From NCBI GenBank assembly GCA_002917775.1, contig KZ627159.1, forward strand, positions 514,010-578,009: a stretch of 64,000 bases of DNA, in the 5' to 3' direction. Within the stretch, counting starts at the first letter, position 1; each line of letters opens with the position of its first letter. Made by a program: the position numbers and the translations under genes. This document shows, piece by piece, positions 10,536 through 22,080 of this stretch. The notes beneath the pieces were generated by a model. The model was not told where the DNA came from. It did not search any database and saw only the letters and a list, made by a program, of their open reading frames with translations. The DNA is from Glaciozyma antarctica PI12 (Eukaryota > Basidiomycota > Microbotryomycetes > Kriegeriales > Camptobasidiaceae).

Positions 10536-13380
10536 ATGGACCTGATGAACGCCCTCGACCCCGCCCTCGCCTCCCTCGTCTTTGGTTCGTCCGGGGCCAG
10601 CTCTTGTGCATTCCGCGTCTCTGCTGACCCTCACCAGAAACAGTCTCCTGGGCCCCTTGGGAGGACCTCCGCCTCAGGAGCCTTGTCCAGCAGCACGGCC
10701 CCTCCCCCTCCTCCTGGAACACCATTGCGCTCAACCTGCAGAGTGGACGAACGCAGCACGAATGCGCAGGCCGTTGGGAGAGGATAGGTCGCGAGGAAGG
10801 CGATCTGGAAGTCGGTCCTGGTGCGTTGTTGTTTTGCTTTTGGCGGGGAAGGGGGAGAGCTGACCTAGCGCAGGATCAGACTATGATGCGCAGGCGGAGG
10901 CGCAGCTTGTAGCTTCTGTTTTACAGCAGGAGAGGCAGCAGCAGCAGGATCTTCGTACGTCCCTCGGCTCCCGTCCCTCCCTCACGCTTCTAACACTCCG
11001 TAGCCGACATCCCAGCCGAACCCACCCCTGCCGTACCCGCGGGCGATACCTCCAAGCGCCACTGGTCGGGACCGGAGGATACGCTGCTCCTCTCCCTCGT
11101 CGAGACGCATGGACCGAGGAACTGGGCCAAGATTGCGGGATTGCTGGGGAGCGGGAGGACGGCGCCGAGTTGCTGTGCGAGGTGGTGTAGGCTTGCGGGA
11201 CCGAAAGCGGGTACGTCTCGTCGCTATTCACAAGTGCCGAGGACTGACGGAGAATTGCAGGAGAAGCGGAGGTCGATGAGCCGCTCGAGAGCAATGCCGT
11301 CGCGTACAAGTGTACGTCCCCCTCCCTCTCCCTCCCTCCTCCTGCTTTCAAACTGACTCTCCGCCTCGTACAGCGATCAAGAAGGGCAAGCGCGTCAAGT
11401 GGTCCAAGTGGTCTCCAGCCGAGGACGCGCGCCTCGTCGCGCTCGTCACCGAGCACGGCCCGAAGAACTGGAACTTCATCTCGAGCCAGATGGAGACGGA
11501 CAGGAGCGATGATTCTTGCTGCGGGAGGTGGACGCACTACCTTGCGCCAAAGGAAGTGGTCGGGGAGGATGGGACGATCCAGGGTGCGTTACTCAATTCG
11601 CTACCTCGCCCTCTGTGTTAACTTGTCGACTCGCGCAGCGAAAACGAAGGCGAACACGAACGCTGCCAACCCCCGCTGGACGCCTGAAGAGGACGAGCAG
11701 TTGCGCAAGCTCAAGACGGACGACCCTCGTGCTTCGTGGGCGGCGGTGGGTGATGGGATGGACCCGAAGAGGAGTGCTGGGAGTTGCAGGGCGAGGTGGG
11801 TTCAGCATGTTCAGGAGAGGGTCACTGGTGCGTTCCTCTCCTTTCGCTTGCGCGCTCGCCGGCTTCGTGGTGAGGTGGCTGACGACTCTCGCAGGAATCG
11901 CCCCGTCCAAAAAGTCGAAGCGAACCGCCTCTCCCTTCGGCACTCAACATCTCTCCACCTCGCAGCAGAATGCCTTCGCTTCGACCTCCGCCGCGATTCC
12001 CTTCCAAGCTTCTCCCCGCCAGGCCCCCGCTCCTCGCACGACTCCTCTCGGGCCGATGCTCGATCCTGCCCTCATGGACGCCGCGTACCAGCTCAACGAG
12101 AGCGCACTTTGGAGCGACGGGAAGGGGAAAGCGAGGGATAACAGTGCGTCCTTCCTCTACTCCGGGTCATCGAGACCGCGCACTTACGCCGGCCGCTCGC
12201 AGGACTCGATCCTCCCGAAACTGGTACGTCCACGTCTCTCCGTACCGTTACGCCGCTCATCGGTGTTATTTTAGCAGCCAAACCCCCTGCGGCGAAGCCC
12301 TGGACTCCGGAAGAGGAGGCGCGCCTTCTCGAACTCGTGACGGAGCACGGTCGGCGTGGATGGACCAAGATTGCCGAGCACCTGGGGACGGGGAGGACGG
12401 CGGCGAGTGCTTCGGCGAGGTGGCACAGGCTCACGGGGATCAAGGGTGCTGGTGCGTTCTTCGTCATTCGTGCAAAGGGGCGAAGCTGACGAGGAGTAGA
12501 AGCGAATGTGGCATCGGGAAGCGGAGCTCGTAAGTCCCTTCTCCTGTCCTGGGTTCTCGCCGCTGACGATGCGAGCAGCGACGCCGATGAAGGCTCACTC
12601 GAAGGCGTGGACGCCGGAGGACGACGCTGAGCTTCGCGCGGGCGTTCAGCGGTTGGGGAAGAATAGTTGGGCGCTCGTGGGGCAGGGCATGACGCGGCCG
12701 AGGAGCGAGTACGCCGCGAGTTCGAGGTGGTACGAGCACATCGTCAAGAGCTCGAGTGGTGCGCTCCGTTTCCTCCTTGCTGCGATGAGAGCTGACGGGC
12801 TGGGAGCAGACGCGCACAAGGGGAAGGTCCAGGTGGAGGGACAGCCTGAAATCGTCGCAGGGGAGGAAGAATCGATTTCTGCGCCGAAGCGTCGTTGGGC
12901 CCCAGACGAGGACGCCGAGTTGCGCAGGCTCGTCGCTCAGCACGGTACGTCCCTCCTTCGTTGCTGAGACGCTGAACTGATACCTGGGAGCAGGACCGCA
13001 AGGATGGGCTGCGATCGGTCGCGCCATGTCGTCCAACCGACCCGGAACGTCCTGCCGTCTTCGCTACATCAACTACCTCGAGAAACACCGTGCGTTCAAC
13101 TTCTCGCTCGCTCTCTTGCGTGTACTGACGCATTTTTGCAGCGGTACCCGAAGAGGAGGATTCTCAGAATGGAGCGACGTTGAGCGATTTGGTGGAGATG
13201 GCGATTGGGGAAGAGGTGGGGAGGGGGAGGGAGGAGATGGTCGAGTCCCAGCTTGGAAGTGGGGAGAAGAGGGCTCATGAGGGGTGAGTCGCTCGCGTTA
13301 TAGATTGTATGATGGAGAGTAGCTGATGCGGTGCTTGCAGGGACGATGGAGAAGGGGCCGACAAGAGGCAGAGGGTGTGA
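10536..13380 (+). CDS. Myb/SANT DNA-binding protein with seven repeats
   Basis: Probable nuclear DNA-binding transcription factor. The spliced protein starts MDLMNALDPALASLVF and ends DDGEGADKRQRV. Seven Myb-type repeats can be read, each with regularly spaced Trp or aromatic residues: SWAPWEDLRL (about 10.64-10.80 kb), HWSGPEDTLLLSLVETHG (11.06-11.21), KWSPAEDARLVALVTEHG (11.40-11.56), RWTPEEDEQLRKLK (11.67-11.82), PWTPEEEARLLELVTEHG (12.30-12.45), AWTPEDDAELRAGVQRLG (12.60-12.76) and RWAPDEDAELRRLVAQHG (12.89-13.09). Between repeats 4 and 5 is a Ser/Pro/Ala-rich linker. About a dozen short introns cut between or inside repeats. Many repeats with a divergent first unit resemble SNAPc-190/Bas1-type proteins, but I cannot assign an orthologue. 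Confidence 0.85.
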
Positions 13381-13838
13381 GGGGGACGAGGGTTCGGTGC
13401 GTTTTTTGCTCGCTGTCGATGTCGAGACTGGGCTTGCTGATGCTGTCGACGCAGTTCCTTGGGGCTTGACTTGCTTGTTGTGTTCGGCGGGTGTGGGTCC
13501 TCGCTGGAAAAGATCTCAGAGATGTTCTCGTTGATGGGAGGGCTCGATTTCTGCGCGCTCGCTCTGCTTCAGTCTCTGCTTGCGGTCGAGAATTACGCAC
13601 GACGACAGTGATGTGATTCACTGCCGATCAGGAACCTGCGTCGCCGCCGTCCCAGGTCCGAGGATGCGTCGACGAGAGGGACGCGCGAAGGCAGGACTCG
13701 AGTCGTGGCGTCCGAGTGCAAGAACTGCCACAATCAAGCTTGTGCCTCGCTTCCCGATGAACACCAAGCGCATTCATATTTCTTGCCTGCTCCGAGCTGG
13801 GATACCGTGCTGTAGGCTGGGAACCAGAGAAGTGAGTC
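13381..13838. other. intergenic region 3' of the Myb gene
   Basis: About 460 bp; 3' flank of the Myb gene running into the left inverted repeat. No gene supported. Confidence 0.5.
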
Positions 13839-14042
13839 GAGCGTGCGAAGGTCAACTTTCTCGGCCGACACCTCGCTCCAGATTTTTTCGGCCCAAATCT
13901 TGGTACGGGCTCCTGGTCCTGCGCAAGAAAAGGTCAGTTGGCTTCTCGTACTTGGGTTTTGATGAGTAGACGAAGAGCAAGATATTGGGAAGTTGAAGTT
14001 TTGGGGAACAGAACGGCAAGAGGAAGGGGGTTTTCGAGAGGT
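13839..14042 (+). repeat. Inverted repeat, outer block, left copy
   Basis: About 200 bp, matches the reverse complement of 39108-39313. It reads GAGCGTGCGAAGGTCAACTT... through GGCAAGAGGAAGGGGG. Differences cluster in two places: TTTTTTCGGCCC versus TTTTTTTTGACCC, and GATATTGGGAAG versus GATCATGAGAAAG. Weaker similarity continues outward to about 13,800. The matching ends at a poly-T run just before the gap. Confidence 0.9.
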
Positions 14043-14082
14043 TTTTTTTTTTCCCTCCTTTGTACTCGTCTTATGTTCTTCT

Positions 14083-14583
14083 NNNNNNNNNNNNNNNNNN
14101 NNNNNNNNNNNNNNNNNNNNNNNNNNNNNNNNNNNNNNNNNNNNNNNNNNNNNNNNNNNNNNNNNNNNNNNNNNNNNNNNNNNNNNNNNNNNNNNNNNNN
14201 NNNNNNNNNNNNNNNNNNNNNNNNNNNNNNNNNNNNNNNNNNNNNNNNNNNNNNNNNNNNNNNNNNNNNNNNNNNNNNNNNNNNNNNNNNNNNNNNNNNN
14301 NNNNNNNNNNNNNNNNNNNNNNNNNNNNNNNNNNNNNNNNNNNNNNNNNNNNNNNNNNNNNNNNNNNNNNNNNNNNNNNNNNNNNNNNNNNNNNNNNNNN
14401 NNNNNNNNNNNNNNNNNNNNNNNNNNNNNNNNNNNNNNNNNNNNNNNNNNNNNNNNNNNNNNNNNNNNNNNNNNNNNNNNNNNNNNNNNNNNNNNNNNNN
14501 NNNNNNNNNNNNNNNNNNNNNNNNNNNNNNNNNNNNNNNNNNNNNNNNNNNNNNNNNNNNNNNNNNNNNNNNNNNNNNNNNNN
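14083..14583. other. Assembly gap (501 N)
   Basis: Run of undetermined bases lying exactly between the outer and inner inverted-repeat blocks. The right copy also has a gap in the corresponding interval. Confidence 1.
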
Positions 14584-14843
14584 CCAGCGGCGACGAGACT
14601 TCAATTTCGAGCGCGACGCGGAGATGGCTGACAGAACGCGATCGGAATTGCTCTCAGCCGCCCAACTCTCGCTCCTATGCCTATAAATTCAGTCACATCT
14701 CTACCTTTCGTCTTCTTACCAAGACCTTCCCCTCGAGTACACCACCACTCTCAGCGTTCAGCTCAGCCTCATCACCCAGCACAACCTCACATACCACCCC
14801 CTCTCTCCCACCTCTCAGCCTCGGCGTCACCATGTTCGCCACC
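14584..14843 (+). repeat. Inverted repeat, inner block, left copy (promoter and first codons)
   Basis: 260 bp, identical to the reverse complement of 38309-38567 except for one single-base indel (CAGCCTCGGCGTC versus CAGCCTGGCGTC). It covers promoter, TATA box, 5' leader and the codons for MFAT. Similarity stops abruptly after codon 4. Confidence 0.95.
14682..14688 (+). promoter_or_regulatory. TATA box (TATAAAT)
   Basis: TATAAAT lies about 144 bp before the ATG at 14832, inside the inner inverted-repeat block. It is conserved in the right copy at 38463-38469. Confidence 0.6.
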
Positions 14844-15695
14844 GCCGCTCTTCGATTCGCCATCGCCGCCGCCACTCCCTCAAGCTCCAGCGCACTCCTT
14901 TCACGTTTCATCAAGCGCGCAGGCGCACGCGCCGGATTTGGCCTCGTCAAAGTTTTGCTGAGGTGCGTTCTTCCTCATCACATTCCTTTACGGGGTGGCT
15001 GACCCGCGCCCGCCCACCCCAGACTATCTCCTCCCAGCCTAGCATCAAGCTCTCCAGCACTTTCGAAACTGCCTGCTGCAGCTCTCCCTTCCTCCCGTCC
15101 TCTTCCACCTCCCTCGCCGAACCTAGCGTTCGCGCCACCTTCGACGCGTTAAGCCTTCCCGCCACCCTCTCTTCCACGGCACACGCAGACGCGAGCTCCA
15201 CCGAAGAGATCCTCCTTACGTCCACGGCCGAGTCCGACCTCGAGGCCTACATCAACGCTGATAACGACGAGGAGGCAACTTGGGTCACCTCTTTCTCCTC
15301 CCTCCCCACTCCCTCCCCCTTCTCCCCCTCCGACCTTAGAAACTACTCTTTCGACGAGTTCGTCTCCACTTCCCCCGCCTACCTCCCCTTCCGCCTTGCC
15401 GACGAGCGCGACGGGGACTGCGATTCGGGGTACGAGTCGGGATGCAGCAACACGGATTCGCTCACGCTGGAGACGATCTCCGAGGCGTTGAGAGGGACTT
15501 ATGAGAGTGATCAAGGAGCTCATGCAAGTGCTCAAGGCGGTGAAGGAGGTGGAGGTCGTCGCTGGCAGGGCTCCCCGGACCCCCTCTCCCCGTCGCTCGC
15601 CTGCGAAGGTTGGGAGGTGCCCCTGGGACTTTGCGTCGAAGCGCGTTCTTGCGAAGGAGCGCTGCGAGTTCGCGACGGAGGGGGAGAGGAACTGA
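14832..15695 (+). CDS. Left paralogue of an MFAT/DSGYxS protein pair; reading frame disturbed
   Basis: Not a family I can name. It starts MFATAALRFAIAAATPSSSS (possible targeting peptide), then a standard intron (14963 to about 15025, GTGCGT...CTGAC...CCCAG). The downstream coding-like stretch has TEEILLTSTAESDLEAY, PSDLRNYSFDEFVS and CDSGYESGCSN. The C-terminal segment RTPSPRRSPAKVGRCPWDF...RVLAKERCEF matches the right paralogue (SPKSTPRKSGWAC...RVFAMEKCSF). Frames do not join cleanly. Exon 1 ends in a phase that does not fit the best exon 2 frame. Near 15,490-15,505 a repeated GAGA flanks a 13-nt stretch (GGGACTTATGAGA) that moves the frame. It is either a decaying gene, a sequence error, or has an intron I missed. 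It faces the right paralogue across 22 kb. Confidence 0.45.
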
Positions 15696-16149
15696 GCGGG
15701 GGAACAAAGGGGGAGGGGGGAGGGGATGCCGGGAGGGAGCTTGACTACGGGAGGGGGATCATTGGAGTATTTATCGGTATTGCTGTTGTTTGTAAAGCAC
15801 AAGGAGTGAACTCCCTCTGCGTTGCGCTCGAATTCGCTCTTTACTCGCCTGCCCACTGCTGCTCCTGCGTATCCTCCACAGCGGCAGCCAAGTTTGTGGC
15901 GCCGCTCACCAGTTCCACATTACGACGGAGGACCCACCCGGAGAAGTCATCGCAGGAGCTGCGTCTCCAGCAAAGCTCCCGCAACCTCTCTCGCTGCTCT
16001 CGCTCGAACGAGATGCTTCACACGTCCAGTGAGTTTAGTGTACCCGAGCTTCCGTAAAACGATGGCAATGCAAGTGCAGTAAGTGCAATGAGAACAACAA
16101 AATATGAGGAGAGGGGACTGCAAATGCGAGAGTTTGATGGCGGGAGGTC
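15696..16149. other. intergenic region, left paralogue to SLX4
   Basis: About 450 bp of convergent 3' flanks. Includes an AT-richer stretch near 15,760-15,800 that could be a 3' UTR. No gene recognised. Confidence 0.45.
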
Positions 16150-19100
16150 CTAGCGGTAACGCTTGCGAGGGCCTTTCTGCGTCGGGTCGACGGTGAAGAA
16201 GGTGACGGACTAAAGTCGAGGACAAATAAGCTCGAGGCGACGGAGAGAGGGAGAAGGACGCACCTGCTCGTCCAAGCAGCGCATCAGGAGAGGTTTGGCG
16301 GCCTTGAGGCCATTCTCGGCAGCGAGGGCGACGATCCCGTCGAAGAAGATTGGCTGTACGCACGAAAGACAGTCGGTCAATAAGGTTACCACAAGGCGAG
16401 ACGAGACCGACGAACCTCGTAGCGAAGGACCTTGAGGTACAGCTCTTCGTTCCCAAGGATCAGCTTGCGAAGCCGCTCGCCGACCGTTTCGAGCCCAACG
16501 TCGTCCTCCACCTCTCCCTTCTTCTTGCGCGGCTTCGTCTTGGGCTTCGGCTTGACGACCTTATCGGGGTTCAACGCGATCCAGCACGCCGTGAGTTGGC
16601 CGATGAGGACGCTCCGCTCCTTCGAGACGCGATAGCCATACTTGGCGACTCCTGACTGGAGAGCGGCGAGAGTGTAGGAGGCGAAATCGGGGAGGCCGGG
16701 AGGGGAAGGGGGAGAGGCGTCTGAGTCAGAGGAGGAAGGGGAGGGGACTCGTCGACGGGGTGGTGCGCGCTTTACGACTTTCTTCGTCGGCGCGCGCGTC
16801 GTCCTCGGCTTGACGATCTTCGCTAAGGGCTCCTCGTCGCTCGAAACGAGAGCGTCCTCCTCGCGCCACTCCTTCTCCTCGTCGACGTCGGCCTCCCCCG
16901 CTGACGTCCGCTCCGCCGCTGCTGGTCCCACCTTGACCTCGCTCGCCTCCCCCGCAGTCCACTCGACGACCTCGACCTCCCCACTCGCCTATCCTACACT
17001 CCCTAGCCAAGACACCCTCGCCTCCCTCCCCATCCCACTCCAAAATCTCGTCCTCTCCTCCCCCCTCCCACTCCCCTACCTCCCTCTCTCCCTCCTCCTA
17101 TCTCCCTCTTCCCGAACCCCACCTCGTCCCTCTCACCGAGTCCCGAACCACGAGTTCTCATCGATGCCATCCCCCTCATCATCTCCCGATCGAGCGGTGA
17201 CCCCTCCTGCCTCCTCGAACCGCCTGAGCTGTAGACCGTACGAACCGAACGAGGAGTGCCGTAGCGCGTCGAAGGGGAAGAGAAAGGGATAGACTGAGAT
17301 CGTCAGCTCTACCGCGCTCCCACGATTCTTGGAAAAAGAGAAAAAAGCGACGCGAAAAGGGACTCACGACTACACGCTGGATCAGCTCGTCGTCCGTCCC
17401 GTTCGTCGCGACCCAAAGACTCTTGGGCGCTTCTTGGATCCCTTCCATCGGCTCGACGGAACGCGCCGTCGTACGCAGCTCAATGACCTCGCCCTCGCCC
17501 GTCTCGGTGAACCGCTGCGCCAGCCTGGAAGGCTCGAACGGCTGCGTCGAAGGCGGCATCTCAAGATCCTCCTATCGGCGATGTCGACGATGTCGTGCGA
17601 GGGGAGAAGAGTGGTGATAGTGTGGGAGGTGGTGGTAGGGGCAGAAGTCGCGCGGCGTGGAGGAGGAGGCACAACGAGGGTGGAAGTCGGTCCGACGGCC
17701 TGCGTGAGGCCCGTCCCGCCAAGTGCGTCGAGGAGAGCTCCAGCGCGCGAAGAGACGTTCTTGCGCTGACTCGCCGTATCCCCCTTGAGCATCCCAGTCG
17801 GACGTGGAAGGACGTCCTCGTCGACGCTCATCTCCTCCTCCTTGACCTCGAGCGCGCGTTCCCTCGTCCTGCTCCTTCCTCGCCGCCTTGATCTCCTTGG
17901 CCGCCTTGACCGTCTTGTCCGCCCTAGGCTTTTTCTTCGCCGCGTCCAGCTCCTTGCACGCCTCCCTGAACGCCTCTCCCTCCGGATGCAAGCCCTCGAC
18001 TCCGACGAGCGTGACCTCGCGCAAGATGTTCGCTCCCTCGCCCTTGCCCGTCGCACGATCAAAGAGCGTCCTCGACAGCTCCGCCTCCCGCCTCGTTCGC
18101 TCGATCTCAACGCCCAACGCGACGATTTCGTTCTCGACGAGGATCGAGACCGTCTCGCTCGTGTAGTCGTTCGTCTGCGCGCAGGAGCGCAAGTGCGTTC
18201 CTTTGGAGCCGACGGTCTTGGTCGTCGTCCAGGCGATTTCGCAGAGAGGGCAGCGAACGAGGACGCGGACGTAGGTGTCGGCCGGGAGGATAATGTCGAC
18301 GACGACTTCGGCTTTTGGGCGGGGCTTCTTCGAGGTCGAGGCGGAGGAGAGGTCGAGCTTGGAGGAGGTACGAGCGAGGAGGACGGATGGGAGGGAGATG
18401 GATCCGCCCGAGTAGCCTGCGACTTGGTACTTGAACTTGCCGAGGCCCTTCTTGAGTTTGTCGACCGCACTGATCCCCTCGTCGTCGCTCGTCCCGCTCT
18501 CCTGATTCGGAGCTTTCTCCTTCCCCTTGGCAGCCTTTGGCACGAGCTGCGGCAGCCCGTACATCGTGCGCACGAAAGATTGCGGGTCGATACGAGTGAC
18601 GAATGACGATCTCGTCGTCCAGCTCGTCTAGCTCGTCCGATTCCTATTTCGCTAAAAGTTCGTCCTCGCGCTTGATCGCCGCTTTCGACTTGTACGTCCG
18701 CTTGGGCTTCGGCTTCGATGGCGGAGGGGAAAGGTCGCGCAAGAGGGAGGGTTTGTCGCGGCGAAGGGACGAGGCAGACTGGAATTCCGAGGCTGATCGC
18801 CTCTTCTTCTTGGGTTTCTTGGGCTTGGGGAGTGGGAGGGAAGGAGAGTGAGAGTCGGCGTCGGAGGGGGAGAGGTCGCCGGCGTGGTCGTGAGGAGGGA
18901 TGGCAGCGGAGGTCGAGGTGATGGGAGAGGCGGAGGCTGGGTCGAGCGCGTCGGCTAAAAGGTGGAAGGGAAGTAAAGTGCAGGCAGACTGTGGAGAGGA
19001 CGAGCGTGCCCAGGGTGCGATGCGGCGCTTGGGTTTGGTGGCAGCGGAGAAGAACCTCGACGTCGAAGGCCTCGCTACCTCCAGCTCGGCGTCGGAGGAG

Positions 19101-19713
19101 GAGGAGGAGGAAATGGTCATCTCCTCGATCGGTCCCTGTTGTCCTGGGTCTCCTGCCCCCGTGCCGCTCCCCGTCGAGCTTGAGCTCGAAGCTGAGAGCT
19201 GCTGCTGCCGCGCCTCCATCTCTGCCATCTCCAACGCCGTCTGCTCGATGCGCTCGGGCTCCGAGTCTTCCACGTACACGTCGTCGTCAGAGTCCATCGA
19301 AATGAGGGCGGGCACGCGCGTGTGAGAGCTGCAAGTCGAGATGTTAGGATTAAGGCTCGAGTCGCGCGGTCGTTAGGGAGAGGGACGAACTTGGTTGGTG
19401 TCGGCCGATCGCGCGGCTCTACGAGCTCGTGGCCAGCGTGGGTCTTGTGTGCCTGTCGGGCTGTAGTCGCTGGGGATCCAGGGGAGAGTCGGAGACGCGC
19501 TGGCCAGGAGGTTTGTGCGGGCGGGTGTTGAGTGAGGGTGCTCGTTGGCGCTGGCGTGGTTGGCAGGAGGTCAAGGTGTTCGCTCGAAGCTGTTCGTAGC
19601 CTCACCAGGAAGGCCGGGGTGGGAGGAGAGCAAGAGGAGGAGCAGCTGGGCCAGGCGCGATTTCGAAACGACCGCTCTTCGCAACTTCTGCGCAGAAACG
19701 ACCACTTTGACAT
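16150..19713 (-). CDS. SLX4: Structure-specific endonuclease subunit Slx4
   Basis: Slx4 is the scaffold of the Slx1-Slx4 nuclease that processes branched DNA (replication forks, Holliday junctions) in the nucleus. The key evidence is the C-terminal conserved domain: DFASYTLAALQSGVAKYGY, ERSVLIGQLTACWIAL, then ELYLKVLRYEPIFFDGIVAL and CLDEQSVTFFTVDPTQKGP. In the middle, CPLCEIAWTTT...GTHLRSC is a CxxC...HxxxC (UBZ4-like) zinc motif. The N-terminal half is acidic and Ser-rich (MDSDDDVYVEDSEPE). The start ATG at 19713 (MSKWSFLRRSC) is tentative; the GTTCGT...TTGCAG intron behind it is good. Frame changes near 17,865 and 18,640 are not explained by canonical introns, so the model is approximate. 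Confidence 0.75.
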
Positions 19714-20368
19714 CCTGGAAACACTTTTATGCCTTTCGACGCACACAAAACCTCGTCAGTTTGCCGCCAGAAGAGCGATAACACTGGATACACATGCTAA
19801 GAATACGTAACCAGAGTTTGAGCTGCCTGCGCTCGTTGTGAGAGGAAGCAGCGTTGGCTGAAATCTGTGGGACCCGTCGGTGCGGGGAGGCGGCCGTTAG
19901 GACTGTTGTTCCCAGGCATGTTCAGGAAACACTTCTCTCAAAACGACGCTCTTCTTTTCTTCTCGACAGGACTCCAGAAGCTGGAAGGCGTTAGATAATA
20001 CAGTCGCAAATGAGTTGCGAGAATCTGGGATGTCCCAGGTAAACAGAGCGAGCTGGGCATCGCACGGAAGGTCCGAAGAGCGCCCCTTGCCCTGTGGATT
20101 CGCTCCTGTTTGCCTCCAAAGCGAGTCAGCTGCTGAGAGAGAGCACAGGTCAATCTGCCAGGTTCAATCCCGCTCAGCTTCTCCAGGCAGGTTGATTACG
20201 AGGCATCGCAAGGGACCGAAGTTGAAGGGACCGAGGCATGCTGGCCCACAATACTCTCTGCAGGGGCCTTCAAATAGGCTTCAGGGAGCCACGATTAGTC
20301 GGATGCAAGCAGTTCCTACAGCACCACGCTGCCAAAGAAAGCCTCGCACAACAACGCCTTCATTCCAA
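19714..20368. other. intergenic region, SLX4 to KTI12
   Basis: About 650 bp between two minus-strand genes; SLX4 promoter and KTI12 3' flank. Contains a GGTTCAATCCC string that I tested and rejected as a tRNA B-box. Nothing else recognised. Confidence 0.5.
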
Positions 20369-21509
20369 TCACCTCGCTCCTCCCTCCAAATACTCGGCAA
20401 ACAACACCGCAATCTGCTCGACTCCCATCTCGTTCCCCGTGTGCATGTTCAGCTTCGTGAACTGTCGTTTGAGTCTCTGGCACATCGGCATCGTGACCGA
20501 TTTGTTGAGCGTCAGAGTCACCCGCACGGGCGGAGAAGTCGGGAGGACGAGGGTCGTTGTGCCAGAGAGGGGGGAGAGAGCTTGAGTGGCGAGGAGGGTG
20601 GAAATGAGGGTCGTGGTGGTTGATTCGAGGAGCGTGAGGTAGGAGGTTGTCGAGGTGGGAATCTGCGAGGCGCGTCAGCAGTCTGCAAAAGACGAGTCGT
20701 GTGGTGGGACATACAGCGATCGTAGCGACGTTTGGAGGCTTGATATAGGCCGTAGTCACTGCCTCCCATATCCGTAGAGCTTCGGTGTTGGAAGGGTCGG
20801 AGAGCGGAGGCTCGAAAGAGGGGATGGTGAAGAGGGGAGAGTCCCAGCGGACAGCGGAAGATGGCTCTTCGAAGCGGCTGATAAGGTTTTCTAGTCTGCA
20901 AAGGTGGAAAGCAGTCAGTCGTCGGTCGCAGCTGCCCAGCTGCTCGAGAGGAAAAGCAGAGCGAGAGGATGCGGTGCTCACGTCGGTTCCGCGTACGCCT
21001 CTGCTGACAGACGGGCAGTATTCCACTCCTTGCACTGATCCGGCGTAGCAGCCACAAAGACCTGAGAGGCAACCACCATCAGCTCTTCTACTCAACTTCT
21101 CTCGACTGAACGCAGCTCACCGTGCAGATCCTGACGCTCATCTCCCTCGCCGACAAGTACATCTGGTACCTCGAACCCTTGATATAGTTCATCGCGTCCA
21201 CCACCACGAGAGTCTCCTTGTTCAACGCCCGAATCACAGCACTGAGCAGCGTCGCGCGAACAGGCTTCTCCGCTCGACTATCTGTCCTGCGCCTTGATCA
21301 GCTTCCTCCTTGCCCAACGCGCTTCTCATCAAAGGCGCACCATCGTAGGAGCTCTTGGAGATCCCGAGAGACTCGTCGTTGATGAGGACCACCTTGAGGC
21401 GCGCAAGAGAGGGGGAGGCGGCGAGCTGGGCGGTGAGGAAGGAGACGAGCTCGGTTGCTCGCCGCGTCTTGCCGCTCGAAGGATAGCCCGAGAACGTAAT
21501 CATTGCCAT
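20369..21509 (-). CDS. KTI12: Elongator-associated protein Kti12
   Basis: Kti12 is a P-loop ATPase/tRNA-binding partner of Elongator, needed for wobble-uridine (mcm5U) tRNA modification. The protein starts MAMITFSGYPSSGKTRRATE, which carries the Walker A GYPSSGKT right at the N-terminus, as in the family. It continues VVLINDESLGISKSSYDG, LNKETLVVVDAMNYIKGSRY, a Walker-B-like VVVDAMNYIKG, and VFVAATPDQCKEWNTAR. The C-terminal part has LISRFEEPSSAVRWDSPLF and ends EYLEGGAR. About five short introns. The ATG context is CCACGATGG. It is divergent from the oligopeptide transporter gene. Confidence 0.9.
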
Positions 21510-22080
21510 CGTGGCAGGAGAGTGAGGTGGAAGAGAAGAAGAGACGTTGCTCTCTGCCTTCCCCTCTTGACCTCCTCCCACACCGCTGCTCGCCACCGAC
21601 TTATGCTTGCGTCTTTGCAAGGCTATGCGAAGCACCTTCAACTCGCTCGAAGCTCACAGCACAACGCCTGCAGCTTTGGTCAAGTCCCGGAAGCTCTTCG
21701 CCAGATCCCAGACCAGACCTGCTTGCGCGTGAGAGGGTCCGGCGCCCAGGAACGCCTGGACGTGCACCTCGAGGCTCGAAGACTCGAACATCTCTCGAAC
21801 CAGCAGAGAGTGCTTAGGCGCACCTCGCGGACCCCAGCCTTCTTCCCATCGCTCCCAATCTTGGCGGACTAGGGCGGACTACTGAGCTTTACAGTCCAGC
21901 GCGAGGTCTCCAGATGACAAGGCGGCTGCTAGTCCTCCAAGAAACTGGGACCACTTTATCCAAACTGCTGACCGCATGGTGCATGCGGAGAAGCTTATCA
22001 GCTCACGGGATACACCTCGCTCGACTGCTCTCGGCTGCTCTTCTCTCGCTCGCCTCCCACAACGACCATGTCGATGGTCG
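21510..22080. other. divergent promoter region, KTI12 / OPT transporter
   Basis: About 570 bp between two divergent starts. An in-frame upstream ATG at 21976 could extend the OPT protein by 35 residues. No clear TATA box. Confidence 0.5.

Noticed and set aside
14083-14604. Open frames running through the N gaps
   Set aside because: Consist mostly of undetermined bases.
20155-20175. GGTTCAATCCC resembling a tRNA B-box / T-loop
   Set aside because: The flanking bases do not form a T-stem, and no A-box, anticodon arm or acceptor stem pairs upstream.
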